The notes: generated by a model not told the origin, from the letters alone. 63,161 nt of DNA from Paraburkholderia heleia NBRC 101817 (GCF_000739775.1 NZ_BBJH01000053.1:1-63161), one strand, 5' to 3'; numbered from the stretch's first letter, positions 36,340 through 46,180 are shown. Translations and numbers: made by a program.

Positions 36340-36490
36340 TGTCCGGACATTGGCATGCCGTTCCTCGTCGGCCGCCTTGGCGACAGCTTCGGACGTTGAG
36401 CGTCGACGATCTTCGCCGGCATCGCAGCGTGAGAAAGCGCGTAGCAAGTAGTGAGGCGTTTTGCAGTTGAACCAGACGTTCGCGAGGAAC

Positions 36491-37585
36491 TTATAACGCG
36501 CCCTTCCTCTTGTCTTCGGACAGCTTCAAGACAGGCGGCGACCTGAGCAGATTTTCAGGCTGAACCCTTTCCCAGAGGCCTCCGTTGCCCAGTGCTCGTC
36601 CCAACTGGTCTTCGCGCCTGAGCCATTGTTCGACCGTCCTGATTCGCCCAGGATGAATTTCGTCGAGCAATGCGTAGTCTCTCTTGACGATCCCGTACTT
36701 CCACAGATTCCAGAAGCCGGTGAAGTTTTCGCGGAAGCTCATCGTACTTTTGTCGCGGAGATCGGCGTTATATCCGGAAGGCAAATCGGCCGCGGCTTTG
36801 AGCGGTCCGCTCCAGTATGCTTCGAGGTCGGTATCGATATATTGCGCGGGATGTCCGGTCACGGCTTCGAACGCCTCGGCAAGCTTCGCATACTCGACAT
36901 GATCGATCGCGACCTCGAGATTCATGCCATTCGCACGCTCCGGATTGTCGAAAAGCCAACGTGCGTAGTACCCGCAGTCCTCAAGCGCTACATGCGGGAC
37001 GGCGCCGTCACCGAGCGGCACCCGCCATGTAACGACGCCGTTTTCCACGGACGGCGTCATCGGTGTCATTGCCGAGATGGCCATCTCCATATACGGGCCG
37101 GTCGTAAGCAGCGCGGCGCCCATCCGGTCCCGGTTTGTCAGGTTCTGGAACAGAATCCATTCCCCTACGCGGCCTTTGCCATCATAGTGGCCTGTCCGAA
37201 ACCGGGAATCGTATCCGGACCTTTTGAGCGCGTAATCGAGGTTTCCATATACGAAGAACTTGACACCTTCTTCGATGGCTATTTCATAGCATCGGATGGC
37301 CCAATAAATCTCAGTCTTCTCGCCGGTGCTGAATCCATCGAGATTGATATACGCTGCGTTGCAATTACGAAAACCGTCACGCAGAACCGCTTCATCGGCA
37401 AACGTGCCCTTCACGATCGAGACGTTCCCCAGAGTGGAGAGTTCGATTGCCCTTCGCGATTCAGGATCTCGGCTCAAGGCGCGCACGGCATATTTGCCGT
37501 CGGCGACGAGCGCCCGGATGACGGGCAATCCCTGTGCGCCCGTTCCACCGATGACGAATATGGTCGAGGGAACCCGTGAAGACAT
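36491..37585 (-). CDS. NmrA family NAD(P)-binding protein
   Basis: A 364-aa atypical SDR. The N-terminal Rossmann motif is IFVIGGTGAQGLPVIRALVADG, followed by ALSRDPESRRAIELSTLGNVSIVKGTFAD, a typical NmrA cofactor-sensing start. It lacks the YxxxK catalytic pair in its usual place, in line with redox-sensor or isoflavone-reductase-like members. It neighbours a DMT exporter on the same strand. Confidence 0.88.
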   Translation of the reverse strand: MSSRVPSTIFVIGGTGAQGLPVIRALVADGKYAVRALSRDPESRRAIELSTLGNVSIVKGTFADEAVLRDGFRNCNAAYINLDGFSTGEKTEIYWAIRCYEIAIEEGVKFFVYGNLDYALKRSGYDSRFRTGHYDGKGRVGEWILFQNLTNRDRMGAALLTTGPYMEMAISAMTPMTPSVENGVVTWRVPLGDGAVPHVALEDCGYYARWLFDNPERANGMNLEVAIDHVEYAKLAEAFEAVTGHPAQYIDTDLEAYWSGPLKAAADLPSGYNADLRDKSTMSFRENFTGFWNLWKYGIVKRDYALLDEIHPGRIRTVEQWLRREDQLGRALGNGGLWERVQPENLLRSPPVLKLSEDKRKGAL

Positions 37586-37752
37586 GTTTGTTCACGCTGG
37601 TATGAGTTGGATAGATTTGCCGACCGGGCGCTGCGCGCCAATGGCACGGATGTCAGCTTCATATGGCATCGGGCACCCGTACGCCGACCACTCGCCCGTG
37701 GACTTCCGTCGAGATGCCGAATTGCGGTCCGCGCGATATTTCATCGAAGCAT

Positions 37753-38688
37753 TCATACGACACTGCGGCCCTGACCGGTTGCCTTCGCCGGACCGCGCGC
37801 CGCGGCTGCGCGTGGTTGCCGGCCACGTTGCAGCAGAAACACACCACCGAGGATTGCGCCCATCGCGAACAGTTCGACGGCGCCGATGGGTTCTTGCGCG
37901 AGCCACGAACCCATCAGCAACGCAACGACCGGCGGAATGTACGTCACGCTGGACGCCGCCACTGCTCCGAGCCGTCCGACGATGAAGTAATAAAGGATGT
38001 AAGCGATCCCGGTGCCCGTCAGACCGAGTCCCAGCACGAGGCCGAGCAGCGCTCGCGCATCGCCGGTCACACGCACGATGCCGTGGAAATCTGTGACGCA
38101 GCCGATCAGGACCAGTGCGAAGCCGATCTGCCACGTCGAGAGGGCGAGCGGTGAGAGGTCCAGGCCGGAAAGAAAGCGGCGCGCGTACACGAACGAGCAG
38201 CCCACGCTCAGCGAGCCGGCGATCATATAGCCGACTCCGAGGAGGTTGACGCCAGCCGCGTGGGCATTCCACGGACGCGCGATCAGCAGTACGCCGACGA
38301 ATCCGCAGACGATGCCCGCGATCATTCGCGCGTTCGGGCGCTCCTCACGCAGCAGCGCCCATGCGCACAGGAAGGAAAAAAGCGGGATGGCGCCGCTTAG
38401 CATCCCAGCAATGCTCGAGAACAGCAGGCCGGCTCCCTTCGCGAATGCGTAGTAGTAGATCACCGTCGCGAGCAGGGACATCACCACGAAATGGTGAGCG
38501 TGCCGGAGATGGCGCCATTTGAGTGCCTTACTGAAAAGCGCGACGGCCAGCAGCGGGATAAAGCCGAAAAGCACGCGCAGAAACACGATCTGGCTGGCAG
38601 CCAGATCGACGCTCGCCCACTTCATGAACAGGAAATTGGTGCCCCAGATCAGTCCGAGGGCGGCGAAGGCGAAATAAGCGGGGTTCAT
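37753..38688 (-). CDS. DMT family transporter (EamA)
   Basis: Start at 38688 (MNPAYFAFAALGLIWGTNFLFMKWASVDLA), 311 aa, ten hydrophobic helices in two EamA repeats. The second repeat begins near AAGVNLLGVGYMIAGSLSVGCSFVYARRF and contains GTGIAYILYYFIVGRLGAVAASSVTYIPPVVALLMG, the hallmark of EamA. It likely exports a small metabolite. It is divergent from the LysR gene at 38787, which may control it. Confidence 0.9.
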   Translation of the reverse strand: MNPAYFAFAALGLIWGTNFLFMKWASVDLAASQIVFLRVLFGFIPLLAVALFSKALKWRHLRHAHHFVVMSLLATVIYYYAFAKGAGLLFSSIAGMLSGAIPLFSFLCAWALLREERPNARMIAGIVCGFVGVLLIARPWNAHAAGVNLLGVGYMIAGSLSVGCSFVYARRFLSGLDLSPLALSTWQIGFALVLIGCVTDFHGIVRVTGDARALLGLVLGLGLTGTGIAYILYYFIVGRLGAVAASSVTYIPPVVALLMGSWLAQEPIGAVELFAMGAILGGVFLLQRGRQPRAAAARGPAKATGQGRSVV

Positions 38689-38786
38689 GACAGCGCACCG
38701 GAAAGCGGATGAAGTCCTGATTGTGTTCGGCCCGGTCATGCGCTACAAATGATTTAATGTCGACTATGGAATAGAAAAACTGAGTT

Positions 38787-39695
38787 ATGGGATTGACTCC
38801 TCCACTGAAAGCCCTGCCTGCATTCGAAGCTGCCATGCGGCTCGGCAGTTTTACTCTTGCATCCCGGGAACTGAACGTGACGCCTGGTGCGATAGGGCAG
38901 CAGATTCAGAAGCTTGAGGAATGGCTCGGCGTTGCCCTGTTCGTACGCCAGATACGGCAGGTAACGCCCACAGAGGATGGTCGCGCCTACTTCGCGCAGA
39001 TTCAACCCGCCTTGGCCGACCTCATTCATGCGAGCCATCGCATTCGTGAGCGTCGCGGTAGCGGCGTGCGGTTGTCGATGCCGCCGAGCTTCGCTGCCAA
39101 GTGGTTCGCCCCACGCATGGCCGACTTCCTGCAGGCAAACCCCGGGATTGCGCTGAGCCTGAGCACATCGACAACGATGGTCGACTTCGAACTGGATGGA
39201 GTCGATCTCGCGGTTAGGCATTTCGACGGGATGGATGCACGACTATCCGTTCAACTACTGTGCCATGACGAGGCCCGCGCGTATTGCCATCCGGCATACG
39301 CGAAACAGCGCCGATTGAAGCGCCCCGACGATTTGCGCACGGCGACACTGCTCCATAACACGCTACACCCGCACTGGGCCGCGTGGCTTGCTCGATTCAG
39401 CGGTCTCGACGGTTCGCGGATTGAAACCATTACCGGTATCAGGTTCGACCAGTCGTTGATGGCGATCGACGCCGCAGTGCGCGCGCAAGGCGTTGTGCTT
39501 ACCAGCCCCCTGCTGGTAGAAGCGGAACTGGCTCGTGGAGAACTGATCGAGCCATTCGATAATGCGCTGGCGTTGGACGCCGGATACTACCTCGTCCATC
39601 CCGCCAGTGCCGGAACCAAACAGGCGGTTCAATTGCTCAAGGCGTGGTTTATCGGCAGCATCGCTGTGGGATGTGCGCGACGTGGGGGCATTTAG
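38787..39695 (+). CDS. LysR family transcriptional regulator (GcvA-like)
   Basis: A 302-aa LTTR opening LTPPLKALPAFEAAMRLGSFTLASRELNVTPGAIGQQIQKLEEWLG, the GcvA-type N-terminus, with effector domain residues VRLSMPPSFAAKWFAPRM. The 98-nt gap to the divergent EamA transporter suggests it regulates that exporter. Confidence 0.92.
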   Translation: MGLTPPLKALPAFEAAMRLGSFTLASRELNVTPGAIGQQIQKLEEWLGVALFVRQIRQVTPTEDGRAYFAQIQPALADLIHASHRIRERRGSGVRLSMPPSFAAKWFAPRMADFLQANPGIALSLSTSTTMVDFELDGVDLAVRHFDGMDARLSVQLLCHDEARAYCHPAYAKQRRLKRPDDLRTATLLHNTLHPHWAAWLARFSGLDGSRIETITGIRFDQSLMAIDAAVRAQGVVLTSPLLVEAELARGELIEPFDNALALDAGYYLVHPASAGTKQAVQLLKAWFIGSIAVGCARRGGI

Positions 39696-39772
39696 TCGTC
39701 GAATTATCGTCTAAATGGCTGCTATCGGCTCTAATGCCGACGCCGGATAATGCGATTCCGACCGGCAACAAC

Positions 39773-39849
39773 GGGTCGCTTTATGCCCTTTGCATGAGGC
39801 GCCGCGCCCGCGGGATCGCCAGGCCCGGACGGCGGGCGCTACCCGGCCA
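39773..39849 (+). repeat. 78-bp dispersed repeat, copy 4 (77 bp)
   Basis: GGGTCGCTTTATGCC to GCTACCCGGCCA, one base shorter than the others and with a GGGATCGCC centre. It lies 77 nt after the LysR stop, followed by GATGCGGTCGTTCGA, a tail also seen in part after copy 5. Confidence 0.7.
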
Positions 39850-39979
39850 GATGCGGTCGTTCGAGCGGGGCCAACGCGCATGCCGGAGCGGTGCTTGATG
39901 TCCGTACTCCGGTCACGCGCCCGTCGCGCGCTCGCCTATTGACCCATGCTCCGGAGATTGATAGGATGGCCTCACTTTC

Positions 39980-40012
39980 AAAACGCCCTCCCGGTCCGCC
40001 GGGAGGGCGTTT
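39980..40012 (+). terminator. Rho-independent terminator-like hairpin
   Basis: AAAACGCCCTCCCGG and CCGGGAGGGCGTTT form a long GC-rich stem with a 4-nt loop, followed by CGTTTT. It lies 284 nt beyond the LysR gene and 35 nt before the next start, so it either ends LysR read-through or acts as an attenuator for the hydrolase. Confidence 0.65.
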
Positions 40013-40047
40013 CGTTTTGGTTCCTGCAACCAAAATGGAACCCTGGA

Positions 40048-40845
40048 ATGAAAGCCTCTCTTGAAATCCGATCTGGCTCGGATGCCGGTCTCGGATATGT
40101 GCAGTATGGCAATGGTCCAATTCGCGTGCTGGTCATGCACGACTGGCTCGGCGACCATTCCAGCTACGATGCAGTCATGCCTTGGCTCGATGGCCATTCG
40201 TTTAGCTACGTTTTCGTCGATTTGCGCGGCTACGGGCAATCCATCAACCTGGACGGTGAATTCACGGTCGAGGAGATTGCAGCCGATTGCCTCATGCTCG
40301 CTGACCGACTGGGTTGGACGCACTTCCATATCGTCGGCCACTCGATGACCGGAATGGTCACGCAACGTATTTCGGCGGACGCGCCGTCCCGCGTCATAAG
40401 CGCGATCGCCGTATGTCCCGTTTCCGCAGCTGGAAATCGGTTGAGTCCTGATGCACTGGCTTTCTTTGCCAGCACCATGCAAGACGACGATGCCCTTCGG
40501 AGGTTGTTTCGCTTCGTCACCGGAGGACTGTCCGATTCGTGGGCTGAACGCAAGGCCCGACAAAGCCGCGACACAGTCTCACCTGACTGCCGGGCCAGAT
40601 ACCTCGAAATGCTCGTCACGGCGGACTTCGTCGATGACGTTCGGGGTCTTGAAACACCGTATTTGGTCATCGTCGGTGATAAGGATCCCGGACTGGATTC
40701 GGAGGCAATGGCGCGCACTTTTCTCGCATGGCATCCGAACGCAGAACTGCAAGTTATCCCCAACTGCGGTCATTACCCGATGCAGGAGTGCCCGCCATAT
40801 TTCGCAACCGTTATCGAAGGCTTCTTGAAACGCAGTACCACCTGA
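40048..40845 (+). CDS. Alpha/beta fold hydrolase
   Basis: Start at 40048 (MKASLEIRSGSDAGLGYVQYG), 265 aa; the longer frame to 39946 passes through a terminator hairpin and is rejected. Motifs: VLVMHDWLGDHSSYD, FVDLRGYGQS, nucleophile elbow HIVGHSMTGMVTQ with Ser, acid in VIVGDKDPGL and His in PNCGHYPMQE. A complete serine hydrolase triad. Substrate unknown. Confidence 0.88.
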   Translation: MKASLEIRSGSDAGLGYVQYGNGPIRVLVMHDWLGDHSSYDAVMPWLDGHSFSYVFVDLRGYGQSINLDGEFTVEEIAADCLMLADRLGWTHFHIVGHSMTGMVTQRISADAPSRVISAIAVCPVSAAGNRLSPDALAFFASTMQDDDALRRLFRFVTGGLSDSWAERKARQSRDTVSPDCRARYLEMLVTADFVDDVRGLETPYLVIVGDKDPGLDSEAMARTFLAWHPNAELQVIPNCGHYPMQECPPYFATVIEGFLKRSTT

Positions 40846-41076
40846 CTTGACTGGCCGCAGGAAAGCTGGAAACGGACATATTCAGGCACGGGCCTGGATT
40901 GTCCGCAACGGGTCGGTTACGGCCGGCTAGAGTTTCGATAACGAGGAGCACGGCAGCACATCTCATCTATGCGTGCTTCGAAGCGAACGGGGGCATCCGG
41001 GAACTGGCAGCTTTCCAAGACGTCACGTGACACCCGGCGTAGACTGGGCGATCGTGTTGCTGACAGAGAGGCGGAG

Positions 41077-41388
41077 ATGGCCACGAACACCCTTCAGGAA
41101 TTCTACGCGGACGCCGGTATGCTGCTGCGGGACCAACCGCGCGGGACCGCTGCCCGAGTGACACAACACATCATTGCGTGGTGGAGCGGCCGGAACCTTG
41201 TGTTCGCCTATCTGCGTGAGGATAACGTGGCGCTGATCGAGGAAGAATTCGATCCGTTCGACCTGCAATGGGATGAATGGGCCGCAGTGTTCGGAGGCTG
41301 GTGCTCAAAGCCGGTCTTCGAACGATTCGACGAGATTGAACAGTGGATTCGCGAGTCGCCCCCTTACGAGGCGGGGCGTATAGAATAG
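41077..41388 (+). CDS. Hypothetical protein
   Basis: A 103-aa acidic protein from ATG 41077 (MATNTLQEFYADAGMLLR), preceded by GGCGGAG as a Shine-Dalgarno. It is rich in aromatic and acidic residues (FDPFDLQWDEWAAVFGGW). No family recognised. The 230 nt upstream hold no other gene. Confidence 0.5.
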   Translation: MATNTLQEFYADAGMLLRDQPRGTAARVTQHIIAWWSGRNLVFAYLREDNVALIEEEFDPFDLQWDEWAAVFGGWCSKPVFERFDEIEQWIRESPPYEAGRIE

Positions 41389-41603
41389 TCCAGCGAACAA
41401 CGCGGGGGGCCAGCGTCCAGCGCGGCGACCAGCCCCCGTTGCGGCTTCGTTTCATTCAGACGAAAGCCGCACAAAAACCACTACCTTTCACTGCAATTCC
41501 TGACCTGCTTCGCGGCGTTACTAGCCCTTCCGATTGGTAGCCCGATGCGGATCGAAGATCCGTATCAAGGGGCGAGTCGCCAAATTCAGTATATTCGGTC
41601 GAA

Positions 41604-42524
41604 ATGGATACCAGACACGAATGGTTGGATGCCCCCACGAGCGCCTTCCGACGGTGGCAGGAAACGGAAGCGACGGGCGCTGACAGCCGACGTTTCGCTC
41701 CCCGGTCGGCGAAGCAGCATGCAGCAATGTTCGCGCGCTTCATGCGGCATCTACAACATCACGGAGTGACGGTGGCCAGTTTCGGGGACGAGCACCTCGG
41801 GAGCTTTCTGGCAGATGTCAGTCGGCGTAGCGCGCCGGGGACGACGACCGGGCTGCGATACATAAAGCTCGTTGATCGAATGTCCCGTCACCTGATAGAA
41901 CTGGGCATCCGTAGCAGCAACCCTGCGGCCGGGTTGGTCCTCGCGACGACGTGGCCCGATAGCGAGCCTGCGCCGGTATTCCTGGACGTAGACGCTGACA
42001 GGCGGCTGCAACTCCACGTTCAGCCCCGCGCTACGGACGCGCCGCTGCAGGTGCGGGATCGCGCGGTCGTCGCGCTGCTGTTGGGCTCGGGGATCACGGC
42101 CGCGGAATTTCGGACGTTGACAATGGCTCAGGTCCTTGTCTCCGCACCGCGGCCGCACGTCGACGTCGAGGAATGCGGCATACGCCCCGGTCGCCGCATT
42201 CCCCTTCCCGAGTACGCTGATGTGGCACTTCAAGCGTGGTTGAGAGCAGCCGTTGATCGTTCGGGAGTCCATCTCTTTCCGTCACCTCGCGGGCCCGGCG
42301 CGCTGCAGCCCGTTGCCCTTTGGACAATCGTTCGCACGGCCCTGGATGCGATCGGTGTGCGGCTTCCGGACATGAGCCCGCGCGTCCTGCGCAACACATA
42401 CGCACGCCGCCTCTTGCTAGGTGGACGATCCAACGAAGAAGTGAGCCGGATGCTTGGACTCGCGAGCCATCGGACCGCGGTACGCCTCCGCGCCACGATC
42501 CAAAGCCGAAGCGTCCCGACTTGA
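41604..42524 (+). CDS. Tyrosine recombinase-like protein lacking most catalytic residues
   Basis: A 306-aa protein with the XerC/XerD layout: an N-terminal SAM-like core-binding domain (KQHAAMFARFMRHLQHHGVT) and a C-terminal catalytic fold (DRAVVALLLGSGITAAEFRTL; SPRVLRNTYARRLLLGGRS; SRMLGLASHRTAVRL). Against the usual R...HxxR...H...Y set, box I has Thr165 for Arg, box II has R260xxR263 with Asn264 after it, and the last box has Leu286 and Leu295 for His and Tyr. It is probably not a strand-transfer enzyme, or is inactivated. Confidence 0.7.
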   Translation: MDTRHEWLDAPTSAFRRWQETEATGADSRRFAPRSAKQHAAMFARFMRHLQHHGVTVASFGDEHLGSFLADVSRRSAPGTTTGLRYIKLVDRMSRHLIELGIRSSNPAAGLVLATTWPDSEPAPVFLDVDADRRLQLHVQPRATDAPLQVRDRAVVALLLGSGITAAEFRTLTMAQVLVSAPRPHVDVEECGIRPGRRIPLPEYADVALQAWLRAAVDRSGVHLFPSPRGPGALQPVALWTIVRTALDAIGVRLPDMSPRVLRNTYARRLLLGGRSNEEVSRMLGLASHRTAVRLRATIQSRSVPT

Positions 42525-42593
42525 CTTCAGCTGGCGCTCCGTACCGTGGAAAGGTCGCCACTTCCGGCGACGTTTCCAACCGAAGGAGCAGAC

Positions 42594-42893
42594 ATGCGGT
42601 TTCGAAGTCCCAGTATGCCCATTATCTACCCGGATGAAGCGGGCAAACCCTGCGCGATGCTCTATCGTATCGTCTTTACGCGACAAGAGCCCTGGCTTGC
42701 GGTCGTTCATTTGCAGCAGGATGACGATTCCTATGCGAGCCCGGTTGCTTCGGCAAGCGTTCGAGATCAGGTACTGAACCGCATTCTCGACAACGATTTA
42801 CGCGGGCTGCCGATTGGCGCGGTGCGGCTCGTAGGGGTGATCGTCCTTTTCGTGCTAAATCTGGCGGTTCCGCCGCAGGTCCTTTATCTATAA
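42594..42893 (+). CDS. Small hypothetical protein, 3' end overrun by a Tn3 end
   Basis: ATG 42594 follows a good AAGGAG. The 99-aa frame (MRFRSPSMPIIYPDEAGKPC...) is unknown. From codon 81 the coding DNA is the left inverted repeat of the Tn3 element (42834 on), which supplies the hydrophobic tail GVIVLFVLNLAV. The natural C-terminus was therefore probably lost to the insertion. Confidence 0.55.
   Translation: MRFRSPSMPIIYPDEAGKPCAMLYRIVFTRQEPWLAVVHLQQDDDSYASPVASASVRDQVLNRILDNDLRGLPIGAVRLVGVIVLFVLNLAVPPQVLYL
42834..42869. repeat. Tn3-family left inverted repeat (36 bp)
   Basis: It begins GGGGTGATCGTCC and ends CTGGCGGTT. It matches the inverse of 46181-46216 at 35 of 36 positions. A GGGG start is typical of Tn3-family ends. 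Confidence 0.85.
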
Positions 42894-42995
42894 GGCTGCC
42901 ATCGGCTCTGACCGTTGTCACGAGGCCCAAAAAGCGCCTGCGATAACATACGTGCCCGCGACTACGTATCGCGCGACCTTGACAGGGGGCAGAAG

Positions 42996-45929
42996 ATGCC
43001 AAGCCCGGGATTTCGCTATGTGGGACAGGATCGCCTGCCCGCCCGACTTTCGGAATTCGACGTGGAGCGCTATTTCGCGTTGACCGATAGCGACGTCGCC
43101 GCGGTCAACGAGCGATTTCGGCGGGATTCCCGTGCCGGCGTCGCGATCCAGTTGGTCTTTCTGCGTGCCAGTGGTCATACGCTCGATCATGTCGGCACAC
43201 TGCCACGCCAGCTGTTGCGCTATGTCGGCGAGCGGCTCGGCCTGCCTACCCCGACAATCGCCTCGCTCCGCACGCTCTATCAGCGCTATAAGACACTGTA
43301 CGAGCATCAGGTCTGGACCTGCGAATATCTCGGCATGACGTCGATTGGACCGAGCCACTGGGCGGAACTTAAAGCGTGGATGCGACAGGACGCCACCGAA
43401 TCGCTCACGCTCGACGAACTGCTTCAGCACGCCCATTGCTGGCTGTATGAGCGTCGCGTTCTGATACCAGCCGAACGGAAGCTGCGAGATCTCGGCCGGT
43501 CGATCTGGTCGGACGTTGAACGTGGCCTGCTCGCACTTATCAAGGCAACGGTCACAGAAACGCAGTTGATGCACGCCGATGCCGCCCTCTCCGCCCAGCA
43601 CGGAACCTCCGGCATAAGAGTTCTCGAATGGCTGAAGACGCCGCCGGCGCGGCACAGCCCCACGACGCTCACCGAAACCCTTGAGAAGGTTCGGTTTCTG
43701 AAGGACCTCGGCGCGCATACGTGGGGACTTGACACCGTGCCAATCGAAAAGCAGCGTGCATACGCGCAACGCATCCAGGCTCGCCGTCCTGCGAAGGTCC
43801 GCGAACTCAAGGCGTCGACCCGCACCATCGAACTGGTCTTCTTCCTGCGCGTCTCGCTGCTCGAGCTGACGGACGCGCTACTCTACCAAACAGGGCGGCG
43901 CGTCTCCGACCTCGTACGGCAGGCGTACGACCGCACGACGGTCCGGCAGGCACGCTCTGCTATCGAATACCGGCAACAACTGGTCGCCATCAAGGCGCTG
44001 GTTCAGGACAGCAAGCGTACAGCGCAAGAACGTCTCGACGATATTGGCAAGCTGCTTGAGGACCTCGGCGACAGGCCACCGGCAAGTCACGCAGCCAGCG
44101 TACGCGAAACGCTCGCCAACGATCACCACCGCATCCGCAATCTGCTGGGGCCGTTACGTGAGCTAGGCTTCGAGGGCCGCGACGCGGAGCCGAGCCTGCG
44201 ACAGTTCGAACTTGTCGGCACACTTCACGACAGTGGCTCGACCGAATTGCCGCGCGACTGCGATGTGCCGGTCAGCGCCGCGTGGCGCGAGCTCGTCCAC
44301 GGTGACGATCGTGTTCGCGCGTTGCGGGCACTGCAAGCCTCGGCAATCACGGGTCTGCGCAAGGGGCTTCGCCGCGGCTCGGTCTGGATCGACCACAGCC
44401 TGTCCTTCCGGGAGCGCGACCAGTTGCTGATTCCCCCCGCGCAATGGGAAAGCGAACGCGACCGCTACCTGACATCGCTCGGGTTGCCGGGGACCGCTGA
44501 GCCATTCCTCGAACGGTTGACGGAACATCTCAAGGCAGGCCTGGCCGCGCTGGAAGAAGCGCGCGAGGCAGACCGCGTGACGATCGGCACCGACGGCGCA
44601 TTGCACCTGTCGGCGATCGAAGCGTTGCCGACCGATGGCATACCGAAACGCACGCGGGATCTGATATTCGCGGAGATCGGCACGGCACAGTTCGCCGACA
44701 TGATCATGGAGATGGACGCCCACACTGGCTTCAGTGAAGTGCTCCGCTCACGCAAGGCACGTGATGCGAATGAGCTCGTCTCGCTGTACGCTGCGTTGAT
44801 CGCCCACGGGACGGAACTTGACGCGAAGAGCGTCGCCGCCATGATCCCGCAACTGGACCCGGCGCACATTTCGACGGCAATGCGCCTGCTTGAGATGCCC
44901 GGCAGGCTGCCGCGTGCAAATGACCGCGTGGTTGAATTCCAGCGCACGCATCCGATTACGGAACTCTGGGGTACTGGACGGCAGGCATCGAGCGACTCAA
45001 TGAGCCTGGATACGTCACCGCACCTCTATTATGCGCGGGTCGATCCGCGACGTCGCACCCACGCGGTGGGCATGTACACGCACGTGCTGGATCAGCACGG
45101 CATTGTCTATAACCAGCCCATCGTGCTGAACGAACGCCAGGCTGGCGTGGCGATCGAGGGCGTCATCCGACACAACGAGAACCGCGACGACGGCGGACTG
45201 TTGCGACTTTCAGTAGACACGCATGGATACACGAACGTAGGCATGACGGTGTCGAAGCTGCTCGGTTTTGATCTCTGTCCGCGTCTGCGCAACCTCTCAG
45301 AACGCAAACTGCATCTGCCGAAAGGCGTGGCTGCGCCCGAGGGACTGGCAGCGGTCGTTGCCTACGAGATCTCTATCAAGGCGATTCGCGAGGGCTGGAA
45401 GGAACTGCTGCGCCTCGTCGCATCGATTCATGCGGGACGCGTGGGCGCAATGGTCGCGTTGCAGCGGTTGGGCAGCGCGGCGCAGGGCGACCCAGTGTAC
45501 AGGGCAGCGGACCACCTTGGCAGGTTGCTGCGTACGCTTTTCCTGTGCGATTACTTCAGCAACATTGAATTCAGGCGGGAAATGCATACGCTGCTCAACC
45601 GCGGCGAATCGGTCCATCAGTTGCAGCGCGCAATCTATACCGGCAAGATCGCGCCGGAGCGCGGGCGGCGCCGCGACGAAATGATCGCGATATCGGGCTC
45701 TTTAACGCTGCTGACAAACCTCGTCATTGCGTGGAATACTCAGCGCATCCAGACAACCCTTGATCGTTGGCGAAGCAAGGGTCAAGGGATTGACGACGAC
45801 TGGTTGCGGCGGATGGGGCCGGCGCACTTCGCACATGTCAATTTCCGCGGAACGTTGAGCTTTCCGATCGACCGCTATCGCGAGATGCTGCTCGACGCAG
45901 CGCCATGGCGACGCGTGGCCGGATCGTGA
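42996..45929 (+). CDS. tnpA: Tn3 family transposase TnpA
   Basis: A 977-aa transposase from ATG 42996 (MPSPGFRYVGQDRLPARLSEFDVERYFALT), with GGGGGC upstream. It has the N-terminal DUF4158 domain and the C-terminal DDE Tn3 domain (GTAQFADMIMEMDAHTGFSE; MYTHVLDQHGIVYNQPIVLN; NIEFRREMHTLLNRGESVHQLQRAIYTGKI). The length is complete and there is no frameshift. It catalyses replicative transposition between the 36-bp ends. Confidence 0.95.
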   Translation: MPSPGFRYVGQDRLPARLSEFDVERYFALTDSDVAAVNERFRRDSRAGVAIQLVFLRASGHTLDHVGTLPRQLLRYVGERLGLPTPTIASLRTLYQRYKTLYEHQVWTCEYLGMTSIGPSHWAELKAWMRQDATESLTLDELLQHAHCWLYERRVLIPAERKLRDLGRSIWSDVERGLLALIKATVTETQLMHADAALSAQHGTSGIRVLEWLKTPPARHSPTTLTETLEKVRFLKDLGAHTWGLDTVPIEKQRAYAQRIQARRPAKVRELKASTRTIELVFFLRVSLLELTDALLYQTGRRVSDLVRQAYDRTTVRQARSAIEYRQQLVAIKALVQDSKRTAQERLDDIGKLLEDLGDRPPASHAASVRETLANDHHRIRNLLGPLRELGFEGRDAEPSLRQFELVGTLHDSGSTELPRDCDVPVSAAWRELVHGDDRVRALRALQASAITGLRKGLRRGSVWIDHSLSFRERDQLLIPPAQWESERDRYLTSLGLPGTAEPFLERLTEHLKAGLAALEEAREADRVTIGTDGALHLSAIEALPTDGIPKRTRDLIFAEIGTAQFADMIMEMDAHTGFSEVLRSRKARDANELVSLYAALIAHGTELDAKSVAAMIPQLDPAHISTAMRLLEMPGRLPRANDRVVEFQRTHPITELWGTGRQASSDSMSLDTSPHLYYARVDPRRRTHAVGMYTHVLDQHGIVYNQPIVLNERQAGVAIEGVIRHNENRDDGGLLRLSVDTHGYTNVGMTVSKLLGFDLCPRLRNLSERKLHLPKGVAAPEGLAAVVAYEISIKAIREGWKELLRLVASIHAGRVGAMVALQRLGSAAQGDPVYRAADHLGRLLRTLFLCDYFSNIEFRREMHTLLNRGESVHQLQRAIYTGKIAPERGRRRDEMIAISGSLTLLTNLVIAWNTQRIQTTLDRWRSKGQGIDDDWLRRMGPAHFAHVNFRGTLSFPIDRYREMLLDAAPWRRVAGS

Positions 45930-46180
45930 AGCGGTTCTGTAAAGCCGTGAACCGGGACAAAGCGACTCGACTCCGAATCAGTGGCTACGACATATGAATC
46001 TGGCTTTGACAACGTGCGCGCAAACAGCAAGCGCATGGCGAGGATTTACCAGCCGCACCCGATCACGCGCTCGCCGATCAGGCGCGGTCGAACAAAAGCG
46101 CCATATTTTGCATCAAAAGGATGCGCTCCCGCAAAATGGGAAATTCGTATCCCATTGTTTTTAAAAGCCAAATCAGATCA

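Noticed and set aside
30065..39849. Repeats as a CRISPR array or integron attC series
   Set aside because: Spacing is in kilobases with genes between copies, too long and irregular for CRISPR. No attC core sites or integron integrase are visible.
39946..40047. Longer start for the hydrolase at 40048
   Set aside because: It would be translated through a strong terminator-like hairpin, and the extra residues match no hydrolase N-terminus.
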